Position numbers and translations under genes: made by a program | DNA from: Bacteroidales bacterium | GTDB taxonomy: Bacteria > Bacteroidota > Bacteroidia > Bacteroidales > Dysgonomonadaceae | NCBI GenBank assembly: GCA_012518155.1 | Contig: JAAYTC010000211.1 | Location: 1 to 6,034, forward strand | Reading direction: 5' to 3' | Length of the DNA: 6,034 bases | In this document: positions 1 through 6,034 of the stretch, piece after piece | Position numbering within the stretch: the first letter of the stretch is position 1 | Layout of the letters: each line of letters opens with the position of its first letter | Notes under the pieces: generated by a model | Database searches by the model: none | What the model was told of the DNA's origin: nothing | What the model saw: the letters and a program-made list of their open reading frames with translations, nothing else

Positions 1-267
1 CGCGATGGCCTGTTCGTTCATGCGGTCGCCATTTCCTCCACTGGGAGCAGTTACTTGTCCCCATTGCAACATATAGCGGAAGTCATAAAACCATTGACGG
101 TAATCCATCGGTTTCATCTCGGTCAATGCGGTTGTGAAAAGGTAGCGAATATCCGGCTCGGTGATATCACCCGGGTTTGTATTAATATCCGCCAGTTCAT
201 CCTTGCAACTAGAGAACAAGATTGCAAGTACCGCGATACCTATAATAAATATTTTATTTTTTTTCAT
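1..267 (-). CDS. SusD/RagB-like surface lipoprotein, N-terminal 89 residues (truncated by window edge)
   Basis: SusD-type proteins are surface lipoproteins that cap a SusC barrel and capture the nutrient to be imported. The ATG at 267 opens a frame with no stop down to base 1. The product starts MKKNKIF, followed by a hydrophobic stretch and a lipobox ending FSSC, with the lipidated cysteine at residue 21. Residues 21-24 read CKDE, which fits the K-(D/E)2 surface-export signal described for Bacteroidota lipoproteins. The following DINTNPGDITEPDI resembles the N-terminus of SusD families whose mature part begins with a 'D-I-N-x-N-P' motif. The aromatic-rich segment at residues 55-70 (YRQWFYDFRYMLQW) fits the helical SusD fold. 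The gene starts 19 bases after the SusC stop, so the two are almost certainly cotranscribed and form one complex. The remainder of the protein, and therefore the subfamily and substrate, lies outside the window. Confidence 0.88.
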   Translation of the reverse strand, partial: MKKNKIFIIGIAVLAILFSSCKDELADINTNPGDITEPDIRYLFTTALTEMKPMDYRQWFYDFRYMLQWGQVTAPSGGNGDRMNEQAIA

Positions 268-270
268 AAT

Positions 271-276
271 CTCCTT
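271..276 (-). promoter_or_regulatory. Shine-Dalgarno-like AAGGAG before the SusD-like gene
   Basis: On the minus strand AAGGAG lies three bases before the ATG at 267. This supports that start, although the spacing is shorter than the usual 5-9 bases. The other three starts in the window (3640, 4950, 5791) have no such motif, as is common in Bacteroidota. Whether it is functional is an inference. Confidence 0.45.
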
Positions 277-286
277 GTCAATCTAT

Positions 287-3200
287 TTAGAAAGTAAAAT
301 TGAGTGATAACATGTAATTAGCCGTGTAGGGTAGGAAAGACCGGGTACGGAATTCTCCGGCACGGTTTCCACGCACGCTTTCGGGGTGCAGATTATTAGG
401 CAGTGAGTTATAAAGATAGCCTAAGTTCCTGGCACTAAATGATACGTACAGGCTGTTGGCCCCGATTCGTGAGATGAGATCCCGATCGAAGGTGTAACCC
501 AGCGATATCTCTCGTAAAGCGATATAGTTGAGTTCGTGGAACCAATCGTCGTTCAACGTACCTTGTCCCCAAGAGTTAGAGAAATAGTGCCAGTTCCCCG
601 CGTGGGTTGGCTCAAGAATGCCTTGCTCCACCAGGTCGGCGTAGCGTTTACCCGACACATCGTGCGATTCGCCATCCACACCAAGTACCACTATCCCATC
701 GGCGAATACCCCGTCGGGTATCATCCCATCGTGATAGGTGATTCCTTGCGTGTCGGCATACTGGCTGGTCCACGTGATACCGCCATTTTGGCTGTCTCGG
801 TAACGCAGCGATGTAGCCGTCGCACCATACGCGGTTCCGTAACGGTTCGCGTAAGAAGCAATCATCCCACCGAACCGAGCGTCGAGCCCAACACGCAGGT
901 TGAAGTTTTTATAGCGTAGTCCACTCATTAAGGATGATAGGAAGTCGGGATTCATATCGCCCACCTCTTCTACTTCTCCACTTCTCACAGGATACGCTCC
1001 GCGTCCATGGCTGGACCATGTTAGGAGCATATCTCCATTTTCGTTGCGCTTGGGAGCGATATCGCTCATGAGCACTCCGTAGGGGCCACCCACGATAGCC
1101 ACCGATCCAACGCGGTAGTCGTAGTTGTTTGGTTGCCCTTCCAACGCGATATAATTGGTAACGTTGGGATGTAGTTCCACGATTTTGTTACGGTTACGCG
1201 TGTACGTTAAGTCCACCGTCCACTCCCAATCTTTCGTTTGAATTGGGACCGTTTTGAGTGCCAATTCAACCCCTTGGTTTTGGATATTACCGGCATTGAT
1301 CAATTGGCTGCTTACCCCCGAGATCCACGGAGTAGCAATTTCGATAATTTGATCCCTTGTATTCTCTTTATAATAGGTAGCGTCAAGCCCGATCCGGTTA
1401 TTAATGAATCGGATGTCGGCACCTATCTCCCAGGCATTTTTCCGTTCCGGGCGGATGCTCGGGTCGAAAAGTTTATTCGGTATCCCGTTGGTGTATATAA
1501 ACCCGTCAGAGAGTTCAATGCGACCTACTGAATAGGCTTGATTAATATAGTAGGGTGCGGTGTCGTTCCCTACTTGTGCCCATGAAGACCTTAGCTTACC
1601 AAACGTGAACCAGTCAGGCAGATCGAATGTTTCAGAGAAGAGCCACGATCCAGAGACCGAGGGGTAGAAATAGGAGTAATTCCCCGTAGCGTTCGAATAA
1701 ACGAGTGCTGAAGACCAGTCGTTACGTCCCGTAATGTCAAGGAAAAGTTGATTCTTCCAAGCGGTATTGAGCGCGAATACTGTAGAGTAGATACGTTTGG
1801 TATCGTTTACATACCCTTCGTAACCGGCCGTTTCTTTACTGTTTCCGATAAAGAATTGTCCCGGGACCGTCAGTCCCCCGTTAGTCCATAGTGAAGTGTA
1901 GGTGTTCTTTCTGTCATAGAATTCTCCCCGCAGGAATCCGCCTAATTCAAAGTCACCGAACGTTTTATTCATGAACAGGGTGCTCATCAGCGTCATCTGT
2001 TCCTGCGCACGTTGAGAGATGCTATAGCTACCTCCTTCATTGGCATATCCTGATCCGAGATTTTTTGTTTCCCCTTTTACCGTGTAATAGTTCATGTTTC
2101 CTTCCACTTTAAAGTTCGCCCATTCCGAAAGACGGAAATCCATCTCAATCGTGGGGCGGAAAACATCTTCTAAGCGGTAATTATTATTATGGTTGATATT
2201 GAACCATAAGCCTCTCCCGGGGACATTTCCGTACAGGTCACCATAATCGGTGCTGGCAAGTCCTCCATGTTCCCCCAAGTACATATTTTTGTAATAATTG
2301 GGGTCATAGTCATTCGCCAAGCTTGCTTGAACAAAATATTCACCGAAGTTTATATCCGAATTTTGCGGTTTTGAACGTGTCCAGTTCAAAGATGCTCCAA
2401 TATTGAACCAATCGTTCACTTGATGGAACCCTTTCACGAAGAAAGAGAACCGGTCGAAGGTGTTCCGTGGAGTAATACCGTTGGCCTTTCTGTAGGACAT
2501 GGAGGTGAAATAATTGGTCTCCGCATTTCCACCCTGTATGCTTAGGTTCGTGTTTGAGTTAAACCCGGTATCGTACATATCTTTCAGGTTGTTCTTGTGA
2601 GCAGTCCATGGACCCATAGTTCGGTCGTACAGCTCTACCTCGCGGCCGTCAATGCGAGGCCCCCATAACATGCTGCCAGCGGTTGGAATCAATGAATAGA
2701 CACCATCGCTGTTTTTACGCAAGTCGGCCGGGTTAAACCGATTGCCGTCAGGATCCGCGCTGTTCTGCCCGGGCCACATACCTGGGCCGTATTGGTATTG
2801 CAAGTCGGGTGTAGAGAAGACATGATCTACCCCGAACGTTTGCGAGAATGAGATGCCTAAACCTTGTACTGCACTTCCTCCCTTTGTGGTGATTACTACC
2901 GCTCCATTCAGCCCGCGAGATCCGTACAATGCCGTAGCGGCAGCTCCTTTAAGGACCGAAACCGACGCGAAATCATCGGGGTTCAAGTTCTTTAGCATGT
3001 TCCCCCAGTCGTTTGAGTTCGCGGTCCAGTTGAGGTCGTCACTACCTGAAACATCGTTGTCCAGGATTACCCCGTCAACAACATAAATAGGTTGGTTGTT
3101 TCTTTGTAACGTTGAAGCCCCGCGGATTTGAATTTTGGTTCCACCAAACAGTCCACCGTCGGTTCCTTTAATGTCTACCCCGGCTACTTTTCCCTGAAGA

Positions 3201-3640
3201 GCCGCTACCGGGTTGATGGTGTTAGCACCCTTGATCTCTTCCCCACTTACTTCCGTAACCGCGTATCCCAACGCTTTTTCCGATCGCCTCATTCCAAGCG
3301 CGGTGACTACCAATTCATCCAGTAATTCTGTATCGGATGCCATCACCACATCGATGGTGGTTCGCCCGTTCACGGGAATTACTTGCGAGCTCATCCCCAC
3401 GTAGCTAATTTGCAGCGAGCCATCCGAAGGAACGTCGCTAAGCGTGTACCTTCCATCAATATCCGTAACGGTACCATGCGAAGGGTTGCCCTCGACGATT
3501 ACCGTAGCGCCAATAACTTCAAAGCCGGTATCGTCCGTGATTGTACCACTTACGGTAACCGTTTGCGCTGAGATAGAAAAGGCAAGAAAACTCAAGAGGA
3601 GAGTTACCACCCCCCTAAAACTAATTTGTTTTTTCTCCAT
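287..3640 (-). CDS. SusC/RagA-family TonB-linked outer-membrane transporter
   Basis: This 1117-residue protein is a complete SusC-type transporter, a TonB-dependent outer-membrane barrel that imports glycans, peptides or other bulky nutrients with a SusD partner. Residues 1-25 are a signal peptide (basic MEKKQ, hydrophobic core, cleavage near SISA-Q). Residues about 27-100 form a carboxypeptidase-regulatory-like beta-sandwich (VSGTITDDTG, then the GRYTLSDV strand). The Ton box is around 108-116 (DELVVTALG). The plug follows, with LQGKVAGVDI at 148-157, PIYVVDG at 184-190 and the SusC signature LNPDDFASVSVLKG at 219-232, then ALYGSRG. The remainder is rich in aromatic and Asn residues, as expected for a 22-strand barrel, and ends in Phe (MLSLNFTF), the usual sorting signal for barrel assembly. 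There is no N-terminal STN (secretin/TonB short) domain, so direct signalling to an anti-sigma factor is unlikely. The length is normal and the frame is intact. The start is supported by the signal peptide. The partner SusD gene follows immediately. The substrate is unknown. Confidence 0.97.
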   Translation of the reverse strand: MEKKQISFRGVVTLLLSFLAFSISAQTVTVSGTITDDTGFEVIGATVIVEGNPSHGTVTDIDGRYTLSDVPSDGSLQISYVGMSSQVIPVNGRTTIDVVMASDTELLDELVVTALGMRRSEKALGYAVTEVSGEEIKGANTINPVAALQGKVAGVDIKGTDGGLFGGTKIQIRGASTLQRNNQPIYVVDGVILDNDVSGSDDLNWTANSNDWGNMLKNLNPDDFASVSVLKGAAATALYGSRGLNGAVVITTKGGSAVQGLGISFSQTFGVDHVFSTPDLQYQYGPGMWPGQNSADPDGNRFNPADLRKNSDGVYSLIPTAGSMLWGPRIDGREVELYDRTMGPWTAHKNNLKDMYDTGFNSNTNLSIQGGNAETNYFTSMSYRKANGITPRNTFDRFSFFVKGFHQVNDWFNIGASLNWTRSKPQNSDINFGEYFVQASLANDYDPNYYKNMYLGEHGGLASTDYGDLYGNVPGRGLWFNINHNNNYRLEDVFRPTIEMDFRLSEWANFKVEGNMNYYTVKGETKNLGSGYANEGGSYSISQRAQEQMTLMSTLFMNKTFGDFELGGFLRGEFYDRKNTYTSLWTNGGLTVPGQFFIGNSKETAGYEGYVNDTKRIYSTVFALNTAWKNQLFLDITGRNDWSSALVYSNATGNYSYFYPSVSGSWLFSETFDLPDWFTFGKLRSSWAQVGNDTAPYYINQAYSVGRIELSDGFIYTNGIPNKLFDPSIRPERKNAWEIGADIRFINNRIGLDATYYKENTRDQIIEIATPWISGVSSQLINAGNIQNQGVELALKTVPIQTKDWEWTVDLTYTRNRNKIVELHPNVTNYIALEGQPNNYDYRVGSVAIVGGPYGVLMSDIAPKRNENGDMLLTWSSHGRGAYPVRSGEVEEVGDMNPDFLSSLMSGLRYKNFNLRVGLDARFGGMIASYANRYGTAYGATATSLRYRDSQNGGITWTSQYADTQGITYHDGMIPDGVFADGIVVLGVDGESHDVSGKRYADLVEQGILEPTHAGNWHYFSNSWGQGTLNDDWFHELNYIALREISLGYTFDRDLISRIGANSLYVSFSARNLGYLYNSLPNNLHPESVRGNRAGEFRTRSFLPYTANYMLSLNFTF

Positions 3641-3697
3641 TCTCGTTTAATGATTTTGTTGATTGTTCTTAAAAATAACCTGAAACACGTTTGTGAT

Positions 3698-3757
3698 TTA
3701 TAAACTGTGATTCTTTTGACTCCTTAATTTATTAAGCAAAGCATGTGCGCGTTGCAT
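3698..3757 (-). other. Possible 19-codon upstream ORF in the susC leader
   Basis: An ATG at 3757 opens a 19-codon frame, MQRAHALLNKLRSQKNHSL, ending in TAA at 3698-3700, 57 bases before the susC start. It is basic (three K/R plus an N-terminal R, two His) and has no signal peptide. If the predicted promoter is right, transcription begins only about four bases before this ATG, so the ORF would be almost leaderless. It could be a leader peptide or a chance frame: this length is not statistically remarkable and no ribosome-binding site can precede it. I see nothing that identifies a function. Confidence 0.2.
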
Positions 3758-3764
3758 TTAGGCG

Positions 3765-3797
3765 CAAATATAATTCTAATTCACGATTAAAGGAAAA
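3765..3797 (-). promoter_or_regulatory. Predicted Bacteroidota sigma-ABfr promoter of the susC-susD unit
   Basis: On the minus strand TATATTTG (3772-3765) matches the Bacteroidota -7 consensus TAnnTTTG exactly. About 20 bases upstream lies TTTTC (3797-3793), a one-mismatch version of the -33 TTTG element. The predicted start of transcription is near 3761, giving a leader of about 120 bases before the susC ATG. It lies downstream of the trxB terminator, so susC should be an independent unit. A weak inverted repeat (TGCGC at 3746-3750 with GCGCA at 3762-3766) straddles the predicted start site and could be chance. Confidence 0.5.
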
Positions 3798-3941
3798 TGT
3801 TTAACAAAAAAGGGGTGGATATAAATTTATTTATGAGTTTTCCGCGATAATATTATGTTTTTTTATTATTCAGGGGATGGTTTATCATTGGGCTATAGAA
3901 AGGAGGTTATACAAGAGGGGAAGGAGTGGATTTTCGTGGAA

Positions 3942-3986
3942 TAAAACCGCCCATTTCCCGGTTCCGGAGAACCGGGAAATGGGCGG
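3942..3986 (-). terminator. Strong intrinsic terminator after trxB
   Basis: A perfect 18-bp inverted repeat (arms 3947-3964 and 3969-3986) encloses a 4-base loop. On the minus strand the stem is followed immediately by TTTTA, so the signal works in the trxB direction. It begins 22 bases after the trxB stop. On the plus strand no T-run follows the stem, so it is not bidirectional. The stem is GC-rich at its base (CCGCCC) and unusually long and uninterrupted. It insulates the downstream susC unit from trxB transcription. Confidence 0.93.
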
Positions 3987-4008
3987 TGTAAAGGGTAAAA
4001 TGAGTGGA

Positions 4009-4950
4009 TTATAGTCCTTTTTCAGAGAGGTAGCGCTCCGCATCCATCGCGGCCCGACAGCCGGTACCGGCAGCAGTCACTGCCTGGCGATAGATGGGGT
4101 CGGCCACGTCTCCGCACGCGAACACGCCTTCGACGTTAGTTTTGGTGGTGGGATGGGCTGTTTTAATGTATCCCACGTTATCTAGTTCGATAAAATCCTT
4201 GAATATCTCGGTGTTGGGCTTGTGTCCGATGGCAAGGAAGAAACCGTCGATAGCGATATCTAGCTTCTCCTCATCCGGTTCTCCCATACGTTTGATCAGG
4301 TGCGCCCCTTCCACGCCATTTTCGCCAAAAAGGCCCACGGCATTATGCTCAAAAAGGATCTCTATCTTGGGGTTGTTCATTACCCGTTCTTGCATGATCT
4401 GCGAAGCCCGTAAGTAAGGCTTTCTTACGATCATATATACCTTGTCGGCCAACCCCGAGAGGTAGGTTGCTTCTTCGCAGGCGGTATCGCCCCCGCCCAC
4501 CACGGCCACTTTTTTCTTACGATAGAAAAAACCGTCGCAGGTGGCACAGGCCGAAACACCCTGTCCGGCGTATTTGGTTTCATCTTCCAGGCCAAGATAT
4601 TTTGCCGTGGCTCCGGTAGATATAATCACGGTATCGGCTTCAATCACTTTCTCGTTATCGATCGTCACCTTTAACGGACGCGTGGAGAAATCCACCGCGG
4701 TGGCCCTTCCTGAAAGTATTTTAGCACCGTATCGTTCCGCTTGCTTCCTGAAATCCTCCATCATCTCCGGACCGGTAACCCCTTCGGGGTACCCGGGATA
4801 ATTCTCCACGTCGGTTGTTGTGGTTAATTGCCCGCCCGGTTCCATACCTTGGTAAAGTACCGGCTCCAAGTTAGCCCGTGACGCGTAAATAGCAGCCGTG
4901 TAGCCGGCAGGCCCGGATCCCAAGATCAGGCAACGAACTTTGTCTTGCAT
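4009..4950 (-). CDS. trxB: Thioredoxin-disulfide reductase (NADPH)
   Basis: This 313-residue flavoenzyme transfers electrons from NADPH through FAD to oxidised thioredoxin in the cytoplasm, keeping protein thiols, ribonucleotide reductase and peroxiredoxins reduced. The length and layout match low-molecular-weight bacterial TrxB. The FAD dinucleotide-binding motif GSGPAG is at 11-16 and PGGQL at 38-42. The redox-active disulfide CATC is at 135-138, the same numbering as in E. coli TrxB. The NADPH-binding GGGDTA is at 152-157. Basic residues R176, K177 and R181 sit where the 2'-phosphate of NADPH is bound, indicating NADPH rather than NADH. The second FAD motif GVFACGDVAD is at 275-284, followed by RQAVTAAGTGC. 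All key residues are present. The start at 4950 places the FAD motif at the expected distance from the N-terminus; the leader before it is AT-rich with no Shine-Dalgarno sequence. It has its own predicted promoter and a strong terminator, so it may be transcribed alone as well as by read-through from the LolA-like gene. Confidence 0.98.
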   Translation of the reverse strand: MQDKVRCLILGSGPAGYTAAIYASRANLEPVLYQGMEPGGQLTTTTDVENYPGYPEGVTGPEMMEDFRKQAERYGAKILSGRATAVDFSTRPLKVTIDNEKVIEADTVIISTGATAKYLGLEDETKYAGQGVSACATCDGFFYRKKKVAVVGGGDTACEEATYLSGLADKVYMIVRKPYLRASQIMQERVMNNPKIEILFEHNAVGLFGENGVEGAHLIKRMGEPDEEKLDIAIDGFFLAIGHKPNTEIFKDFIELDNVGYIKTAHPTTKTNVEGVFACGDVADPIYRQAVTAAGTGCRAAMDAERYLSEKGL

Positions 4951-5047
4951 ATTTTATATTGTATGATTTGAAGAACTCTCTTCTCTTCTGATTTTTACTC
5001 GACTAAAATGTTACTGGGAAAGAAAGTCTTCTTGTTACTAATGAATA

Positions 5048-5078
5048 CAAAGATACGATTATTCCATGAAATTTGAAA
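5048..5078 (-). promoter_or_regulatory. Predicted Bacteroidota promoter of trxB
   Basis: On the minus strand TATCTTTG (5055-5048) matches the Bacteroidota -7 consensus TAnnTTTG exactly, and TTTC (5078-5075), one mismatch from the -33 TTTG, lies 19 bases upstream. The predicted start of transcription is near 5044, giving a leader of about 94 bases. I see no operator for an oxidative-stress regulator such as OxyR, but could not test this quantitatively. Confidence 0.5.
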
Positions 5079-5143
5079 TCGATATTGCCTTTATCTATTC
5101 ACGGTAAATGGATCGAATATAAGGTGTTTACCTGCATCAATTG

Positions 5144-5791
5144 TTAGCGCAAATCTACGATCTCCACGCCCGGGTAATCAGACGCTTTAAAAGTGAATTC
5201 ACTATCGGTGTAATGGTAGTTCGCGTTGTATTTGGTGATATCAATCTGGCTTTTAAGTCCATTATTAAAGGTGAGAGTGGCTTGCACTAACGTGTGGGTG
5301 ATTTTATCGATGGCTACCGAAACAGCCTTAAAGTCTCGGTTTTTTTCCAGTGGTATCATTTCAATCAAGAAGCTGTTTTTACCGTTAATGGTGGCAGGAA
5401 CCGGTTTTTTCAGTGAATAGCCCGTTTTGTACATACCCAAAAGGGCCATAGGGCTGATTGAAGCAAGCTCTTGTTCGTTGGGCTGGCTGATATTCACCTC
5501 GTTCGCCTCTTTCATTAAAACCCATTGAGTAGTGCCGTCGAACCAAATATCCATGGTGCCCATTTCGAGTTTGAACTGATCTCCCTTGATAAAGGCTTCA
5601 CCGATTTGCGTGTCGCTCGGATTTCCATTTTGGTCCAGCGACGAGGTGGTAAATGAAAGCTGAATGCCCTCGGATGCTTGATAGGCCCTGTAAGTTTTAT
5701 CGAGGATGGCCCTTGCGTCTTCCCTGTTTTGTGCCGTTAATTGCGGCAGGATGAGGAGGTATACCAGTATAAAAAGGTGTTTCGTGTGCAT
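5144..5791 (-). CDS. lolA: LolA-like periplasmic lipoprotein carrier
   Basis: This 215-residue exported protein resembles the Bacteroidota LolA-like chaperones, which are thought to carry lipoproteins from the inner to the outer membrane by shielding the acyl chains in a half-barrel cavity. The signal peptide is residues 1-20 (MHTKHLF, hydrophobic core, cleavage near QLTA-Q). The mature part begins with a helix (REDARAILDKTYRAYQ, 23-38), then the strand GIQLSF, followed by alternating strands including GEAFIKGDQFKLEMG and IWFDGTTQWVLMKEANEV, the typical order in LolA: 'insoluble-tail' strand, then a 'W-x-D-G-x-x-x-W' type turn. The length fits the family. I chose the ATG at 5791 because it places the signal peptide at the N-terminus. 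The frame stays open upstream to ATG 5836 and GTG 5875, but those starts would bury the signal peptide behind a basic extension. No SD is visible. Assignment rests on pattern similarity; LolA sequences diverge strongly, so a related periplasmic LolA-fold protein is possible. Confidence 0.8.
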   Translation of the reverse strand: MHTKHLFILVYLLILPQLTAQNREDARAILDKTYRAYQASEGIQLSFTTSSLDQNGNPSDTQIGEAFIKGDQFKLEMGTMDIWFDGTTQWVLMKEANEVNISQPNEQELASISPMALLGMYKTGYSLKKPVPATINGKNSFLIEMIPLEKNRDFKAVSVAIDKITHTLVQATLTFNNGLKSQIDITKYNANYHYTDSEFTFKASDYPGVEIVDLR

Positions 5792-5823
5792 AATTCGAAG
5801 TTTTACTCGTGATAATCTAGTCG

Positions 5824-5858
5824 AAAGGCTTTCCATGTTTAACGCTGAAGGCCTTTTT
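5824..5858 (+). other. Hairpin with T-run in the leader upstream of the LolA-like gene
   Basis: Arms AAAGGCTTTC (5824-5833) and GAAGGCCTTT (5847-5856) pair over 10 bp on the plus strand with one G-U wobble, around a 13-base loop, and end in TTTTT (5854-5858). This has the form of an intrinsic terminator for plus-strand transcripts, although all genes seen are on the minus strand. On the minus strand the same arms pair with a C-A mismatch and no T-run follows. It might instead be a weak end signal or leader structure between the upstream gene and the LolA-like gene, or chance. Confidence 0.3.
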
Positions 5859-5984
5859 GATCGTGCTAGTAACACGTGGATTGATAACCTGTAGACGACC
5901 CAACGATCCCAAGGTTTAACGTGAGGGGCGGGGAGGGTGCTTCGCGGCTTTGCGTTGACCCGTGCACGGATAAAGGCAAGTGGA

Positions 5985-6034
5985 TCAATCGAGCGAGTCG
6001 ATAAGTTTTTCTAGCGAATATTCATCCGCGATAA
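5985..6034 (-). CDS. C-terminal tail of an upstream gene, possibly DNA translocase FtsK
   Basis: A minus-strand frame enters from the right edge and ends at TGA (5985-5987), giving the last 15 residues IADEYSLEKLIDSLD. The acidic 'DE-x-SLE-x-L-x-x-x-L' pattern resembles the extreme C-terminus of Bacteroidota FtsK proteins, which end in similar short acidic helices after the gamma DNA-reading domain. In several Bacteroidales, as I recall, ftsK precedes a LolA-like gene and trxB, so position agrees. Fifteen residues are too few for firm identification; the identity is an inference from context. The other two minus-strand frames at this edge either stop early (the first codons give LSRMNIR then stop) or run in the downstream lolA frame. 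Confidence 0.45.
   Translation of the reverse strand, partial: IADEYSLEKLIDSLD

Larger units (their letters stand above)
3641..3946. other. AT-rich intergenic region between the trxB terminator and susC
   Basis: About 300 bases contain no supported protein gene. The susC-proximal part (3641-3761) would be the susC mRNA leader, and 3765-3797 holds the predicted promoter. From about 3798 to 3890 the sequence is strongly AT-rich with runs of T and A, which is compatible with an upstream activating or DNA-bending region but shows no recognisable operator. Bases 3891-3946 are purine-rich on the plus strand and include an orphan AGAAAGGAGGT. Confidence 0.6.

Noticed and set aside
55..297. 80-codon plus-strand open frame at the left end
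   Set aside because: It lies antisense to the SusD-like gene, whose lipobox, export signal and family-like N-terminus are clear. The plus frame has no signal, domain or promoter.
536..3650. Several plus-strand open frames of 62-127 codons opposite SusC
   Set aside because: All are shadows of one well-supported 1117-residue gene, with low-complexity or Pro/Arg/Thr-rich products and no family resemblance.
3926..3991. GTG-initiated 21-codon plus-strand frame following the purine-rich AAGGAG stretch
   Set aside because: Most of it is the trxB terminator stem itself, the product is arbitrary, and the Shine-Dalgarno-like sequence overlaps the start codon or is too far away.
4094..4801. Plus-strand open frames of 86 and 107 codons opposite trxB
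   Set aside because: They are antisense to an intact TrxB with every catalytic motif present, and no independent coding signal is visible.
5103..5132. Inverted repeat GGTAAA/TTTACC after the LolA-like gene, considered as its terminator
   Set aside because: The stem is only 6 bp, AT-rich, with an 18-base loop and no T-run on either side; it could easily be chance.
5226..5894. Plus-strand open frames of 62-64 codons opposite and upstream of the LolA-like gene
   Set aside because: They are antisense to an exported protein with a clear signal peptide and have no recognisable features of their own.
5921..5940. G-rich plus-strand run (GGGGCGGGGAGGG) considered as a G-quadruplex
   Set aside because: Only three G-tracts are present, and a canonical quadruplex needs four.

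Overview
The window looks like chromosomal DNA from a member of the Bacteroidota, probably order Bacteroidales. The reasons are a SusC/RagA-type TonB-dependent transporter followed directly by a SusD-type surface lipoprotein, promoters matching the Bacteroidota -7 consensus TAnnTTTG, and mostly Shine-Dalgarno-free AT-rich leaders before the start codons. I cannot name the genus. Every gene I can support is on the minus strand, so the biological reading order runs from the right end of the window to the left.

Right end, reading leftward. Positions 6034-5985 hold the last 15 codons of a gene that continues outside the window, possibly the DNA translocase ftsK. About 190 bases later comes a 215-residue exported LolA-like lipoprotein carrier (5791-5144). 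Next is thioredoxin reductase trxB (4950-4009), which has its own predicted promoter and ends at a very strong intrinsic terminator with a perfect 18-bp stem (3947-3986). This half is a housekeeping block.

Left half. An AT-rich intergenic stretch carries a predicted promoter and a leader of about 120 bases with a possible 19-codon upstream ORF. It precedes a 1117-residue SusC-like transporter (3640-287). Nineteen bases after that begins a SusD-like lipoprotein (267-1), which is cut by the window edge after 89 codons. The two should form one outer-membrane import complex: SusC is the TonB-energised barrel and SusD the substrate-binding lid on the cell surface. The substrate cannot be told from this window because no glycosidase, peptidase or regulator is included.

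The two halves share a cell-envelope theme. A LolA-like carrier would escort lipoproteins across the periplasm, and the SusD-like protein is such a lipoprotein. The terminator shows they are separate transcription units. I found no mobile element, CRISPR array, RNA gene or convincing new system. The most interesting leftovers are small: a near-leaderless upstream ORF before susC, an orphan 11-base match to the anti-Shine-Dalgarno complement, and a hairpin ahead of lolA oriented against all the genes.
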